35,316 nt of DNA from an uncultured Cellulophaga sp. (lineage in GTDB: Bacteria; Bacteroidota; Bacteroidia; Flavobacteriales; Flavobacteriaceae), in contig CANLIE010000031.1 of assembly GCA_947491225.1 (NCBI GenBank), positions 1 through 35,316 on the forward strand. The letters are read 5' to 3'. The translations under genes were made by a program, and so were the position numbers. Positions within the stretch are counted from its first letter, which is position 1. Each line of letters starts with the position of its first letter. The notes below the pieces were generated by a model, which was given only the letters and a program-made list of their open reading frames with translations, ran no database searches and was not told the origin of the DNA. Below, in pieces: positions 24,055 through 32,433 of this stretch.

Positions 24055-24432
24055 TTATATAGTAATGTTAAACATTTTAGGTAAATAAATAATAAGCCCT
24101 ATAATAGAAGCTGCTATAGATACTATCATAACCGCTCCTGCAGAAATATCTTTAATAAAACCTATTTTAGCATCAAACTCTGGTTGTATAAAATCCGCTA
24201 TTTTCTCAACTGCAGTGTTTAACCCTTCTATACCCATTACCATACCAATAGCAAAGATTTGTAAAATCCATTCTAAGCTAGAAATTTCATAATAAAAACC
24301 CAAAGCAGTGATTAAAATACCAATAAAAAACTGAACTTTAATACTGGCTTCTGTTTTTAAGAGTAATAGTGCTCCTTTGGCTGCATAACTAACACTACGA
24401 ACTCTATTTTTAACAAAACCCTCTTTTGTCAT
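24055..24432 (-). CDS. dgkA: Diacylglycerol kinase (DgkA family)
   Basis: 125 residues with three transmembrane helices. FVKNRVRSVSYAAKGALLLLKTEASIKVQ and EGLNTAVEKIADF (the active-site E-x2-N-x3-E signature) are typical. It phosphorylates diacylglycerol or undecaprenol in the inner membrane. It begins 1 bp after the tpx stop and precedes ftsK by 22 bp, so it lies in the same operon. Confidence 0.93.
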   Translation of the reverse strand: MTKEGFVKNRVRSVSYAAKGALLLLKTEASIKVQFFIGILITALGFYYEISSLEWILQIFAIGMVMGIEGLNTAVEKIADFIQPEFDAKIGFIKDISAGAVMIVSIAASIIGLIIYLPKMFNITI

Positions 24433-24433
24433 A

Positions 24434-24931
24434 TTATAATACTTCTAAAGCAGCTTTGTAATTAGGTTCATCTACAGTTTCACTAACTTGTTCTGTGTGT
24501 AATATTTTTCCATTTTCATCTAAAACGACAATAGATCTAGATAAAAGATTTTGTAAAGGTCCATCTGTAAATGTTACCTCATAAGATTCTCCAAAACTCC
24601 CATCTTTAAAATCAGATAGCATCTCTACATTTTCTATACCTTCTGCCCCGCAAAAACGAGCCTGAGCAAATGGTAAATCCTTAGAAATACATAAAACTAC
24701 TGTATTACTTAAATTAGAAGCATCTTTATTAAATTGTCTAACAGATTGTGCACAAGTACCAGTGTCTACACTAGGAAAAATGTTTAATACTACTTTTTTT
24801 CCTTTATAATCAGATAATGTAGCAGTAGATAAATCGTTCTTAACCAAGCTAAATGAAGGAGCTGTGTTACCAATTGTTGGTAATGTTCCTATTGTATTTA
24901 ATTTATTTCCTTTTAATGTTACTATTGCCAT
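24434..24931 (-). CDS. tpx: Thiol peroxidase (atypical 2-Cys peroxiredoxin)
   Basis: 165 residues, the normal length. Peroxidatic Cys60 is in FPSVDTGTCAQSVRQF and resolving Cys94 in ARFCGAEG, the spacing expected for Tpx. It reduces H2O2 and lipid hydroperoxides with thioredoxin. It heads the six-gene minus-strand run that includes dgkA, ftsK, lolA-like, lptF/G-like and ribB. The facing gene is catalase, so two peroxide-removing genes diverge from a 228-bp spacer. Confidence 0.95.
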   Translation of the reverse strand: MAIVTLKGNKLNTIGTLPTIGNTAPSFSLVKNDLSTATLSDYKGKKVVLNIFPSVDTGTCAQSVRQFNKDASNLSNTVVLCISKDLPFAQARFCGAEGIENVEMLSDFKDGSFGESYEVTFTDGPLQNLLSRSIVVLDENGKILHTEQVSETVDEPNYKAALEVL

Positions 24932-25159
24932 TTTCTTATATTTTTTAATTTGGTGTGAAATTAAAAAATATATAAGTGTTATGTAACTATTTTGTTTAAA
25001 AAGTATTTTTTACTATTTATTTAATGCCTATAAATAGTTTTTATTGATTGAATTTTGTTTATTGTATAGCTAAACCTTATTATTTTATAAAAAGATTTGA
25101 TTTTTGAAGAAGTTTGGTGTAGGATAATTCAGTAAATTTATAGGCATAAAAAAGATATT

Positions 25160-26617
25160 ATGGAAAATAAAAAGCTTACCACATCTGCAGGAGCACCACT
25201 ATCTAATAATCAACGCTCGCAAACTGCAGGATATAGGGGGGCAGTTTTAATACAAGATTATAAATTAGTAGAAAAATTAGCACATCAAAATAGAGAACGT
25301 ATACCAGAACGTGTTGTACATGCTAAAGGTTGGGGTGCAATGGGTACATTTACAGTAACACATGACATTAGTCAATATACAAGAGCTAAAATATTTTCTA
25401 AAGTAGGCAAAACAACACCTATATTATCTCGTTTTTCTACAGTTGCTGGAGAAATGGGAGCTGCTGATACTGAAAGAGATGTACGTGGGTTTTCAGTAAA
25501 GTTTTACACAGAAGAAGGTAATTGGGATTTGGTTGGTAACAATACACCAGTATTCTTTTTACGAGATGGGTATAAGTTTCCAGATTTTATACATACACAA
25601 AAAAGACACCCTAAAACCAATTTACGTTCTCCAGAAGCAATGTGGGACTATTGGTCTTTATCTCCTGAGAGTTTACACCAAGTAACTATTTTAATGTCTG
25701 ATAGAGGTATACCAATTACACCTATGCATATGAACGGTTATGGATCACATACATTTAGTTTTTGGAATGCTAGAAATAAACGTTTTTGGGTAAAATTTCA
25801 CTTTAAGACACAACAAGGGCATAAACATTATACCAATGAAGAGTCAGCTAAAATAATAGGAGAGACTAGAGAAAAGTATCAAGAAGAACTTTTTAAAGCT
25901 ATTGAGAAAAGAGATTTTCCTAAATGGACATTAAAAATACAGGTAATGCCAGAGGCTGATGCAGAAAAAACACCTTACAATCCGTTTGATTTAACCAAGG
26001 TTTGGCCACATGCAGATTACCCATTAATAGAAGTAGGAGAGTTGGTGTTAAATAAAAATCCAGAAAACTATTGGCAGTACATAGAAAATGCCGCATATTC
26101 GCCATCTAACGTAGTTCCTGGAATCGGTTTTTCTCCAGATAAAGTATTACAAGCTCGTATTTTCTCTTATGCAGATGCGCATAGATATAGATTAGGAACA
26201 CATTATGAGGCTCTACCAGCAAATGCAGCTAAAGTAGAAGTAAATCATTACCATAAAGATGGTTCTATGCGTTTTTTTACCAATGATTTTGGTAACCCAG
26301 ATGCATACTATGAACCAAATTCTAAAGGCGGACCAATTGAAGATTCTAGTGTAGAAGAGCCACCAATGAAAATTAGTGGTGATGTAAAGCGTTATGAAGA
26401 AAATGACACCTATGGTGAATATAAGCAGCCAGGGGACTTGTTTAGAATGTTTGATGAAGGCCAGAAAAACAGATTATTTAATAATATAGCAGCTGCAATG
26501 CAAGGTGTTTCTAAGGAGATAATAGCACGTCAGTTGGTGCATTTTGATAAGGCTGACCCTGAGTACGGGAACGGAGTACGTAAAGCTTTAGGTATTTCTG
26601 AATTAGAAAATTATTAA
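25160..26617 (+). CDS. katA: Monofunctional heme catalase (small-subunit clade)
   Basis: 485 residues, the small-subunit size. Catalytic His54 is in [12 protein letters not shown], the distal Asn in [15 protein letters not shown], and the heme-ligand Tyr in [31 protein letters not shown] is the usual C-terminal area. It breaks down H2O2 in the cytoplasm. The spacer 24932-25159 holds no ORF. A near-consensus promoter, TTG then 16 bp then TAAATTTA, sits about 20-50 bp before the ATG but misses the final G of the -7 box. Confidence 0.96.
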   Translation: MENKKLTTSAGAPLSNNQRSQTAGYRGAVLIQDYKLVEKLAHQNRERIPERVVHAKGWGAMGTFTVTHDISQYTRAKIFSKVGKTTPILSRFSTVAGEMGAADTERDVRGFSVKFYTEEGNWDLVGNNTPVFFLRDGYKFPDFIHTQKRHPKTNLRSPEAMWDYWSLSPESLHQVTILMSDRGIPITPMHMNGYGSHTFSFWNARNKRFWVKFHFKTQQGHKHYTNEESAKIIGETREKYQEELFKAIEKRDFPKWTLKIQVMPEADAEKTPYNPFDLTKVWPHADYPLIEVGELVLNKNPENYWQYIENAAYSPSNVVPGIGFSPDKVLQARIFSYADAHRYRLGTHYEALPANAAKVEVNHYHKDGSMRFFTNDFGNPDAYYEPNSKGGPIEDSSVEEPPMKISGDVKRYEENDTYGEYKQPGDLFRMFDEGQKNRLFNNIAAAMQGVSKEIIARQLVHFDKADPEYGNGVRKALGISELENY

Positions 26618-26678
26618 AAATAATAACAGTTTAATGCGAGATAAATATAATATTCTTATCCATTTTTTATTATAGAAT

Positions 26679-27152
26679 ATGACAGATATAACAACAGCGT
26701 TTTTTAATGCAATACGGACTAATGAATTAGAAAAAGTAATACAAATGATTACCACTAATCCCAAATTAGTGAATATAAAAGATACGCGTGGTTCCACGCC
26801 ATTAATTTTGGCAACCTACTTCAATTATTTAGATATAGCTAAAGTATTAATAGCCAATAATGCACCTATAGATGATAAAGATGCATCTGGTAATACGGCT
26901 TTAATGGGGGTTTGTTTTAAAGGCTTTGATGCTGTTGCAGAATTTTTAATTGCTGAAGGAGCAGATGTTAATGCTGTAAATTTATCAGGAGCAACTGCAC
27001 TAATTTATTCCGTAACGTTTAATAGACAATCAATTATTAAAATGTTATTGTCTAAAAATGCAGATAAAACAATAAAGGATCAAAGAGGTAACTCTGCTTT
27101 AGACCATGCTAAAATACAAGGCTTAGATGATTTAGTTGCATTGTTAGAATAG
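26679..27152 (+). CDS. Ankyrin-repeat protein downstream of catalase
   Basis: 157 residues made of about four ankyrin repeats: DTRGSTPLILATYFNYLDIAKVLI, DASGNTALMGVCFKGFDAVAEFLI, NLSGATALIYSVTFNRQSIIKMLL and DQRGNSALDHAKIQGLDDLVALL. There is no signal peptide. Ankyrin proteins next to catalase genes (for example ankB beside katB in Pseudomonas) are needed for full catalase activity. The 61-bp gap and shared strand suggest the same link here, by inference. Confidence 0.88.
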   Translation: MTDITTAFFNAIRTNELEKVIQMITTNPKLVNIKDTRGSTPLILATYFNYLDIAKVLIANNAPIDDKDASGNTALMGVCFKGFDAVAEFLIAEGADVNAVNLSGATALIYSVTFNRQSIIKMLLSKNADKTIKDQRGNSALDHAKIQGLDDLVALLE

Positions 27153-27380
27153 TTTACAAATCTGAGTTCTATATAAGAAAATTCATATCAAGAGTAATTT
27201 TCGATATAAAATTTTATAGAAGACGGATAAATTATAAACTTAAAGCCTTGTTATCTTAAATTTGTTGAAAGGGTCAATACAATTTTTCTTTTTTTTACTA
27301 TGAAAAATCACTCTATTTGATGGTTTTTTAGAGCAAGTTTCTAGATTAAACTCAGGTTATAATAGTATTTACTAATACCA

Positions 27381-27416
27381 AAAACCCACAATTCTAATAC
27401 TAGAATTGTGGGTTTT
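27381..27416. terminator. Bidirectional terminator between ankyrin and DUF-type genes
   Basis: AAAACCCACAATTCT (27381-27395) and AGAATTGTGGGTTTT (27402-27416) form a perfect 15-bp stem with a 6-nt loop, T-rich in both directions. It separates convergent transcripts ending at 27152 (+) and 27440 (-). The rest of 27153-27439 is AT-rich without a gene. Confidence 0.85.
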
Positions 27417-27439
27417 ATTTTATAACAGATTTATGCTGT

Positions 27440-27697
27440 TTATTTGTCTATAGAACCTAATACACGTTTCATAAACTGATTTAGGGCTTCTTTTTCTGGC
27501 ACACCCTCCTTAATAGATTTCTGTACCTCTAAAGCACCATACATATTAGAAATTAATTCTCCAATAACATCTAGTTCTTCATCTTTAATAGATGGGACTT
27601 CTGTAAGCGCCTCTAGTGTTTCAATTGTTTCAAGAACGTAATCTTCATCGTTCTCTTTAATAAAACCTGTTAGGTGTTTAATTATTGGCAATTTCAT
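27440..27697 (-). CDS. Small conserved helical protein linked to thioredoxin (DUF6952-like)
   Basis: 85 residues, acidic and all-helical: MKLPIIKHLTGFI, then DEDYVLETIETLEALTEVPSI, and a conserved-looking LISNMYGALEVQKSI. It has no signal peptide or cysteine. I recall such ~85-residue proteins next to thioredoxins in Flavobacteriia, classed as DUF6952; the exact family number is from memory. Its start lies 20 bp inside the thioredoxin gene, so expression is coupled. Function unknown; a redox-partner or regulator role is only suggested by position. Confidence 0.75.
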   Translation of the reverse strand: MKLPIIKHLTGFIKENDEDYVLETIETLEALTEVPSIKDEELDVIGELISNMYGALEVQKSIKEGVPEKEALNQFMKRVLGSIDK

Positions 27698-27992
27698 GTA
27701 CTAATTCTTTTAAAACATCATATTTATTAGTCTGCGTCTGATTTTTTAAACTTCCGTTTTCAAAAATAGCAAACGTAGGTAAATTATCTACATTAGCTAG
27801 TTTTCTAGATTCAGGAAATTTTTCAGCATCAGCTAAAATAAATGTAATGGATTCATTTTCTGCAGCCTCTTTTTTAAATTTAGGCTTCATTATTCTACAG
27901 TTTCCACACCAACTAGCAGAGTACTGTACAACAACTTTGTTGTTTTCTGCAATTAATTCTGCTAAATTGTCTTTTTCTAGTTCTAGTAGCAT
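27678..27992 (-). CDS. Thioredoxin-family protein with CGNC active site
   Basis: 104 residues, a single cytosolic thioredoxin fold. The active site is SASWCGNCRIMKP (Cys29, Cys32), with cis-Pro region DNLPTFAIFENG. The redox motif CGNC instead of CGPC will alter its potential. It starts 7 bp after the peroxiredoxin stop and overlaps the next gene by 20 bp, so it is probably the reductant for that peroxiredoxin. Confidence 0.9.
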   Translation of the reverse strand: MLLELEKDNLAELIAENNKVVVQYSASWCGNCRIMKPKFKKEAAENESITFILADAEKFPESRKLANVDNLPTFAIFENGSLKNQTQTNKYDVLKELVHEIANN

Positions 27993-27999
27993 ACTAAAA

Positions 28000-28644
28000 T
28001 TAATTTACGTGAGAAGCTAAGTACTCGGCAGTACCTTTAGCATTAGCTTGCATAGCATCTTTACCTTCTTCCCAGTTAGCAGGACAAACTTCACCTTTTT
28101 CTTGTACGTGTGTGTAAGCGTCTACTAAACGTAAAAATTCGTTTACATTTCTACCTAAAGGCATATGGTTTATTCCTTCATGAAAAACAGTACCCTCCTC
28201 ATCAATTAAATAAGTAGCTCTATATGTTACATTGTCTCCTTCTACAGTAATAACACCTGTTTCATCATTATAGCTTTCTTCTGTAATATCTAATATACCT
28301 AAAGTAGATGCTAAGTTTCTGTTACTATCTGCTAAAATTGGATAGGTAACTCCTTCTATACCACCATTATCTTTTGGCGTATTTAACCATGCAAAGTGAA
28401 CTTCAGCAGTATCACATGAAGCACCAATTACCATTGTGTTTCTTTTTTCAAATTCTCCTATTGCAGCTTGAAAAGCGTGTAACTCTGTTGGACACACAAA
28501 AGTAAAATCTTTAGGATACCAAAATAATAGTACTTTTTTGTTGTTTTTTTGAGCTTCTTCTAAAACATTTAGTTTAAAAGTATCACCCATTTCATTCATT
28601 GCATTAACGTGTAAATCTGGGAATTTTTTTCCTACAAAAGCCAT
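28000..28644 (-). CDS. Typical 2-Cys peroxiredoxin (AhpC/TSA family)
   Basis: 214 residues. Peroxidatic Cys51 in FTFVCPTELHAF and resolving Cys187 in GEVCPANW define a typical 2-Cys peroxiredoxin. It reduces hydrogen peroxide and organic peroxides as a decamer of dimers. Residues YPKDFTFVCP differ slightly from E. coli AhpC (YPADFTFVCP). It is the first gene of a three-gene run with the CGNC thioredoxin and the small helical protein, with a promoter and palindrome upstream. Confidence 0.95.
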   Translation of the reverse strand: MAFVGKKFPDLHVNAMNEMGDTFKLNVLEEAQKNNKKVLLFWYPKDFTFVCPTELHAFQAAIGEFEKRNTMVIGASCDTAEVHFAWLNTPKDNGGIEGVTYPILADSNRNLASTLGILDITEESYNDETGVITVEGDNVTYRATYLIDEEGTVFHEGINHMPLGRNVNEFLRLVDAYTHVQEKGEVCPANWEEGKDAMQANAKGTAEYLASHVN

Positions 28645-28680
28645 TTTATTTTTTATTTAAGGTTATACATTATATTACTA

Positions 28681-28712
28681 CAAATATAAATCACTAATCT
28701 ACTTTTAGTAGA
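28681..28712 (-). promoter_or_regulatory. Peroxiredoxin promoter with palindrome
   Basis: TATATTTG (minus, 28681-28688) matches TAnnTTTG and lies 36 bp before the ATG. Ten bases upstream, TCTACTTTTAGTAGA (28698-28712) is a perfect 6-bp-arm palindrome over the expected -33 zone, a candidate site for a peroxide-responsive regulator. Confidence 0.45.
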
Positions 28713-28769
28713 ACTATAAAATTTTAATTGTTTATAGAACAATAAGCTTTCCTTATGCAGTGTTTAGTT

Positions 28770-30440
28770 TTAATATTTTTTATCTTTTAGTTGTCTTATT
28801 TTTATATTTAAAGCAGCAAAAAGTAGTGTTGTAAACGGACTTAACCAGTTAAACATAGCATACATAAAGTATTCGCCAACACCAACACCAAGAACACCAG
28901 ACTGGTAAGCACCACAAGTATTCCAAGGAATTAAAACAGACGTTACTGTACCAGAATCTTCTAAGGTTCTGCTTAAGTTTTCTGGTGCAAGATCTTTATC
29001 TTCATACGCTTTTTTAAACATTTTACCAGGAATTACTATGGCTAAGTATTGATCACTAGCAATAGCATTTAATCCTAAACAACTAGCAACTGTACTTGCA
29101 AATAAACCAAAGGTGGTTGTTGCTATAGATAAAAGAGCTCTTGTTATTCTTGCTAAGGCACCAATACCATCCATAATGCCACCAAAAACCATAGCACAAC
29201 AGATAAGTAAAATAGTCCAAAGCATACCATTAATACCACCAGCACTAAATAGTTTTCTTAATCTTTTTTTAGTTATTAGCTTATCTAGATTGTTTATTTT
29301 ATCTGCTAAAATTGCTTTATCGGTAGTTAAACTTGTAAAAACACCAGCTAAATCTTCTTTTGTATATATACCTTCTACATCATCTTCTGTAAAGACATTG
29401 GATAAATCAGCACTTTTATTTATTAATGCAATTTCTTCAGTAGAAAAACTTGCTACTTGTTCACTATCATCTATGGTAACTGTAGTATCTGTTAAAACGG
29501 AAGTTACTATAGCACTTATTTTAGATGACCCTAATTTATCTAAAAGTTTAGGCTGAAAAATAAAAGCAAAAATAATAGCTAAGCCTACACCAGAAAGTAA
29601 TGCTATAATAGGTTTTGTTTTTAAAAGTATTAAAGCTATTACAGCAATAGGAACTATAAATAGTAACGGAGTAATTGTAAAATTAGCGTTTATAGTATCT
29701 AAAATAAATGCAGTATCTGTAGTACCAGATGTATCAATATTAGCACTTAAAATACTAAAAAATATAAGTGTAACAATTAGTGTAGGCACTGTAGTTATGG
29801 TCATATATTTTATATGTGTAAACAAATCTGTGCCAGCCATTGCAGGAGCAAGGTTTGTTGTATCACTTAGTGGAGACATTTTATCTCCAAAATATGCACC
29901 AGAAATTACAGCACCAGCAATCATACCAGAATTAATACCCAATGCAGACCCAATACCTATTAATGCAATACCTACGGTTGCAGATGTTGTCCAACTACTA
30001 CCCGTAGCAATAGATATTATAGCTGCTATAATAACGGATGCAGGTAAAAATATAGAAGGGTTAAGCACTTGTAAACCATAGTATACCATTGCTGGTATAA
30101 TACCACTAACAAGCCATGTTCCTGCTAATGCACCCACCATAATTAATATTAAAATTGGTATAAAAACACTTTTCAGGTTCTCCCAAACTTCTTTTCCCAT
30201 TGTTAAAAAAGAAGTTTTATTGTATAAACCAACTATAGCTGCTATAGCACCACCAAATAAAAGTATTATTTGATTAGTATAGGCTCCAAACCACTCTTGT
30301 CCCTCAACAAAAAAAATATTGTATGCTAAAAGCAACATTAAAATAATAACGGGGACTAAGGCTTCAAAGAAATTTAATTCTTTATTTTCTACAATATGCT
30401 CATTTTTAGGGTCTGAGGCACTAAAATTCTGATCGCTCAT
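28770..30440 (-). CDS. NhaC-family Na+/H+ antiporter
   Basis: 556 residues with 11 or more membrane helices. NhaC signatures include TGSSWTTSATVGIALIGIG, GAVISGAYFGDKMSPLSDTTNLA and GLNAIASDQYLAIVIPGKMF. It exports sodium in exchange for protons in the inner membrane. A hydrophilic insertion (about residues 312-392; acidic, FTEDDVEGIYTKEDLAGVF) interrupts the membrane part and is longer than in standard NhaC. Probably monocistronic. The following gene on the same strand is 330 bp away across the peroxiredoxin promoter region. Confidence 0.92.
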   Translation of the reverse strand: MSDQNFSASDPKNEHIVENKELNFFEALVPVIILMLLLAYNIFFVEGQEWFGAYTNQIILLFGGAIAAIVGLYNKTSFLTMGKEVWENLKSVFIPILILIMVGALAGTWLVSGIIPAMVYYGLQVLNPSIFLPASVIIAAIISIATGSSWTTSATVGIALIGIGSALGINSGMIAGAVISGAYFGDKMSPLSDTTNLAPAMAGTDLFTHIKYMTITTVPTLIVTLIFFSILSANIDTSGTTDTAFILDTINANFTITPLLFIVPIAVIALILLKTKPIIALLSGVGLAIIFAFIFQPKLLDKLGSSKISAIVTSVLTDTTVTIDDSEQVASFSTEEIALINKSADLSNVFTEDDVEGIYTKEDLAGVFTSLTTDKAILADKINNLDKLITKKRLRKLFSAGGINGMLWTILLICCAMVFGGIMDGIGALARITRALLSIATTTFGLFASTVASCLGLNAIASDQYLAIVIPGKMFKKAYEDKDLAPENLSRTLEDSGTVTSVLIPWNTCGAYQSGVLGVGVGEYFMYAMFNWLSPFTTLLFAALNIKIRQLKDKKY

Positions 30441-30524
30441 TAAATAAATTAGTTAATTACCTCGTAATATTACAATTTTGGAGTGTTTCTTGCAAATTTC
30501 AATAGTAAGCCTATATATGTATGT

Positions 30525-31727
30525 TTATTTTAAAATGTGTAATTTTTTCATACAATTTTTCATTATATTATAAGTTCTTTCTATATCATTATCTAAACCT
30601 ATGGAAAAACGAACTAATCCATTTGATAATCCCATCTGTTTTTGCTCTTCCATTGGTATTTCTGATGAAGTAGATGTTCCAGGAGCACTGAATAAGGTCT
30701 TATAAAATCCTAAACTTACTGCTAAATAGCCTAAATTACGTTCTTGCATTAACTCCATTAATGCATTAGCATTTTCTAGAGATCCAACATCTATGGTCAT
30801 AATTCCACCATACCCATATTCCTTAATCATTTGTTTGTTTATTAGTGTATGGCTAGGATGTGATTCTAACCCAGGATAAACCACTCTTAGACCATCTTTT
30901 TCAAAGTTTTGAGAAAGATATAATGCGTTTTCACTATGCTTTTTTATACGAATATGTAATGTTCTTAAGTTTTTTAAGATTGATGCAGCTCTTAAGCTAT
31001 CTAAAGTACTGCCTAATAACATTCCTGCACCATTATTTACATCTTTTAAACTTAAACAAAATTCTGCTGTGCCACATACTACACCAGCAACAGTATCACT
31101 TGTTCCATTAATGAATTTAGTTAAACTATGTATTACTATATCTGCTCCTAGTTTTGCAGGTAAAATAGATAAAGGAGAGAATGTATTATCTACAACTAGC
31201 GGAATATTATGTTTTTTTGCCAATTTAGCTAACGCTTTTATGTCTGCGATTTCTAATAATGGGTTACTTACTGCTTCACAATAAATCATTTTAGTTGTTG
31301 GCGTAATTGACTTTTCTACAGCATCAATATTAGTAATATCAATAAATGATGTATTAATATTAAATTTTTTAATAAAATTTTTCAAAAAGGCATAAGTTCC
31401 TCCATATATAGTTCTGCTACTTACTATATGTTCCCCTGCATTACATAATTGCATAATTACGGAGGTAATTGCCCCCATACCACTTGCATAAACATTAGCA
31501 GCTTCTGTTCCTTCTAATGCAGCTAATGCTTCCCCCAAGTATAGATTGGAAGGTGATGAGTGCCTGCTGTATAAATAACAACCCTCTGTATTACCTTCAA
31601 AAGTATCAAACATTGTTTTTGCTGATAAAAATGTATAGGTAGATGAATCTGAGATAGAAGGGTTAACGCCTCCAAATTCTCCAAAATATTGTAAATCTAG
31701 TATGTTGTCTGATGCTTTGTAACTCAT
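30525..31727 (-). CDS. Cys/Met-metabolism PLP enzyme (cystathionine gamma-synthase / methionine gamma-lyase family)
   Basis: 400 residues. YSRHSSPSNLYLGEALAALEGTEAANVYASGMGAI binds cofactor; VVDNTFSPL follows; Lys204 in HSLTKFINGTSD holds PLP. The gamma-family fold covers lyases and synthases of methionine, homocysteine and cystathionine. At the position of the catalytic-loop Cys of true methionine gamma-lyases (YGCTFAF) this protein has Gly110 (YGGTYAF), so lyase annotation should be cautious. It diverges from an Lrp/AsnC gene over 146 bp, which suggests amino-acid-responsive control. Confidence 0.88.
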   Translation of the reverse strand: MSYKASDNILDLQYFGEFGGVNPSISDSSTYTFLSAKTMFDTFEGNTEGCYLYSRHSSPSNLYLGEALAALEGTEAANVYASGMGAITSVIMQLCNAGEHIVSSRTIYGGTYAFLKNFIKKFNINTSFIDITNIDAVEKSITPTTKMIYCEAVSNPLLEIADIKALAKLAKKHNIPLVVDNTFSPLSILPAKLGADIVIHSLTKFINGTSDTVAGVVCGTAEFCLSLKDVNNGAGMLLGSTLDSLRAASILKNLRTLHIRIKKHSENALYLSQNFEKDGLRVVYPGLESHPSHTLINKQMIKEYGYGGIMTIDVGSLENANALMELMQERNLGYLAVSLGFYKTLFSAPGTSTSSEIPMEEQKQMGLSNGLVRFSIGLDNDIERTYNIMKNCMKKLHILK

Positions 31728-31873
31728 TTAGTTATTTTTTTAACTCTAAAATTAATATTTAATTAATATTAAACTAGTGTTTTACTGTTTTTGGTTAATA
31801 TAAATCTTATTTTTTATTAATATATAGATTTTAATTCTAAATTTAATGTGTTTTATGTTAAAAAAAAGAAAAT
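31728..31873. promoter_or_regulatory. Divergent control region between PLP lyase and Lrp genes
   Basis: Very AT-rich; near 31750-31772 it contains an inverted TTAATATTTAATTAATATTAA-type repeat. Lrp/AsnC proteins bind such degenerate AT-rich palindromes. No single -7 box stands out. Confidence 0.35.
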
Positions 31874-32347
31874 ATGATAAATCTAGACAAGACAGACAGT
31901 AAGTTATTGGAATTATTACAAAGTGATTGCAAAAAAACAACAAAAGAATATGCTCATCATTTAGACCTATCTGTCACAGCTGTTTATGAACGTATTAAGC
32001 GTTTAGAGCGTATAGGGGCAATTACTAAATATGTAGCCTTGGTTGATAAAAAAGTAGTCAGAAAATCTTTTGTAGTTCTTTGTCATATTAAACTTATACA
32101 GCACTCAAAAGAATTTTTATTACAGTTTGAAAGAGAAGTACAAAAATTGCCAGAAGTTGCAGAATGTTATCATATAAGTGGTGATTATGATTATATTTTA
32201 AAAGTATTTGTAGCAGATATGGATGCGTTTAGGGATTTTATGGTTACAAAACTTACAGTTATAAATCATATAGGTAGTGCACAAAGTTCTTTTGTTATTA
32301 GTGAGGTAAAGCATACTACTGCGATTAATATTGATTTTAATAAATAA
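31874..32347 (+). CDS. Lrp/AsnC family transcriptional regulator
   Basis: 157 residues. N-terminal helix-turn-helix (LDKTDSKLLELLQSDCKKTTKEYAHHLDLSVTAVYERIKRLERIGAI) and a C-terminal RAM domain (VVLCHIKLIQHS...VAECYHISGDYDYILKVFVADMDAFRDFM). Such proteins are octameric and sense amino acids. Divergence from the gamma-family PLP enzyme makes that gene the likely target. Confidence 0.93.
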   Translation: MINLDKTDSKLLELLQSDCKKTTKEYAHHLDLSVTAVYERIKRLERIGAITKYVALVDKKVVRKSFVVLCHIKLIQHSKEFLLQFEREVQKLPEVAECYHISGDYDYILKVFVADMDAFRDFMVTKLTVINHIGSAQSSFVISEVKHTTAINIDFNK

Positions 32348-32433
32348 ATAATAGTTAAAAGAGTACAAATTACTTTAATTTTATAACCACAAAAAATAGT
32401 GCTAATTTTACACCCATAAAACAAAAGAAATAT

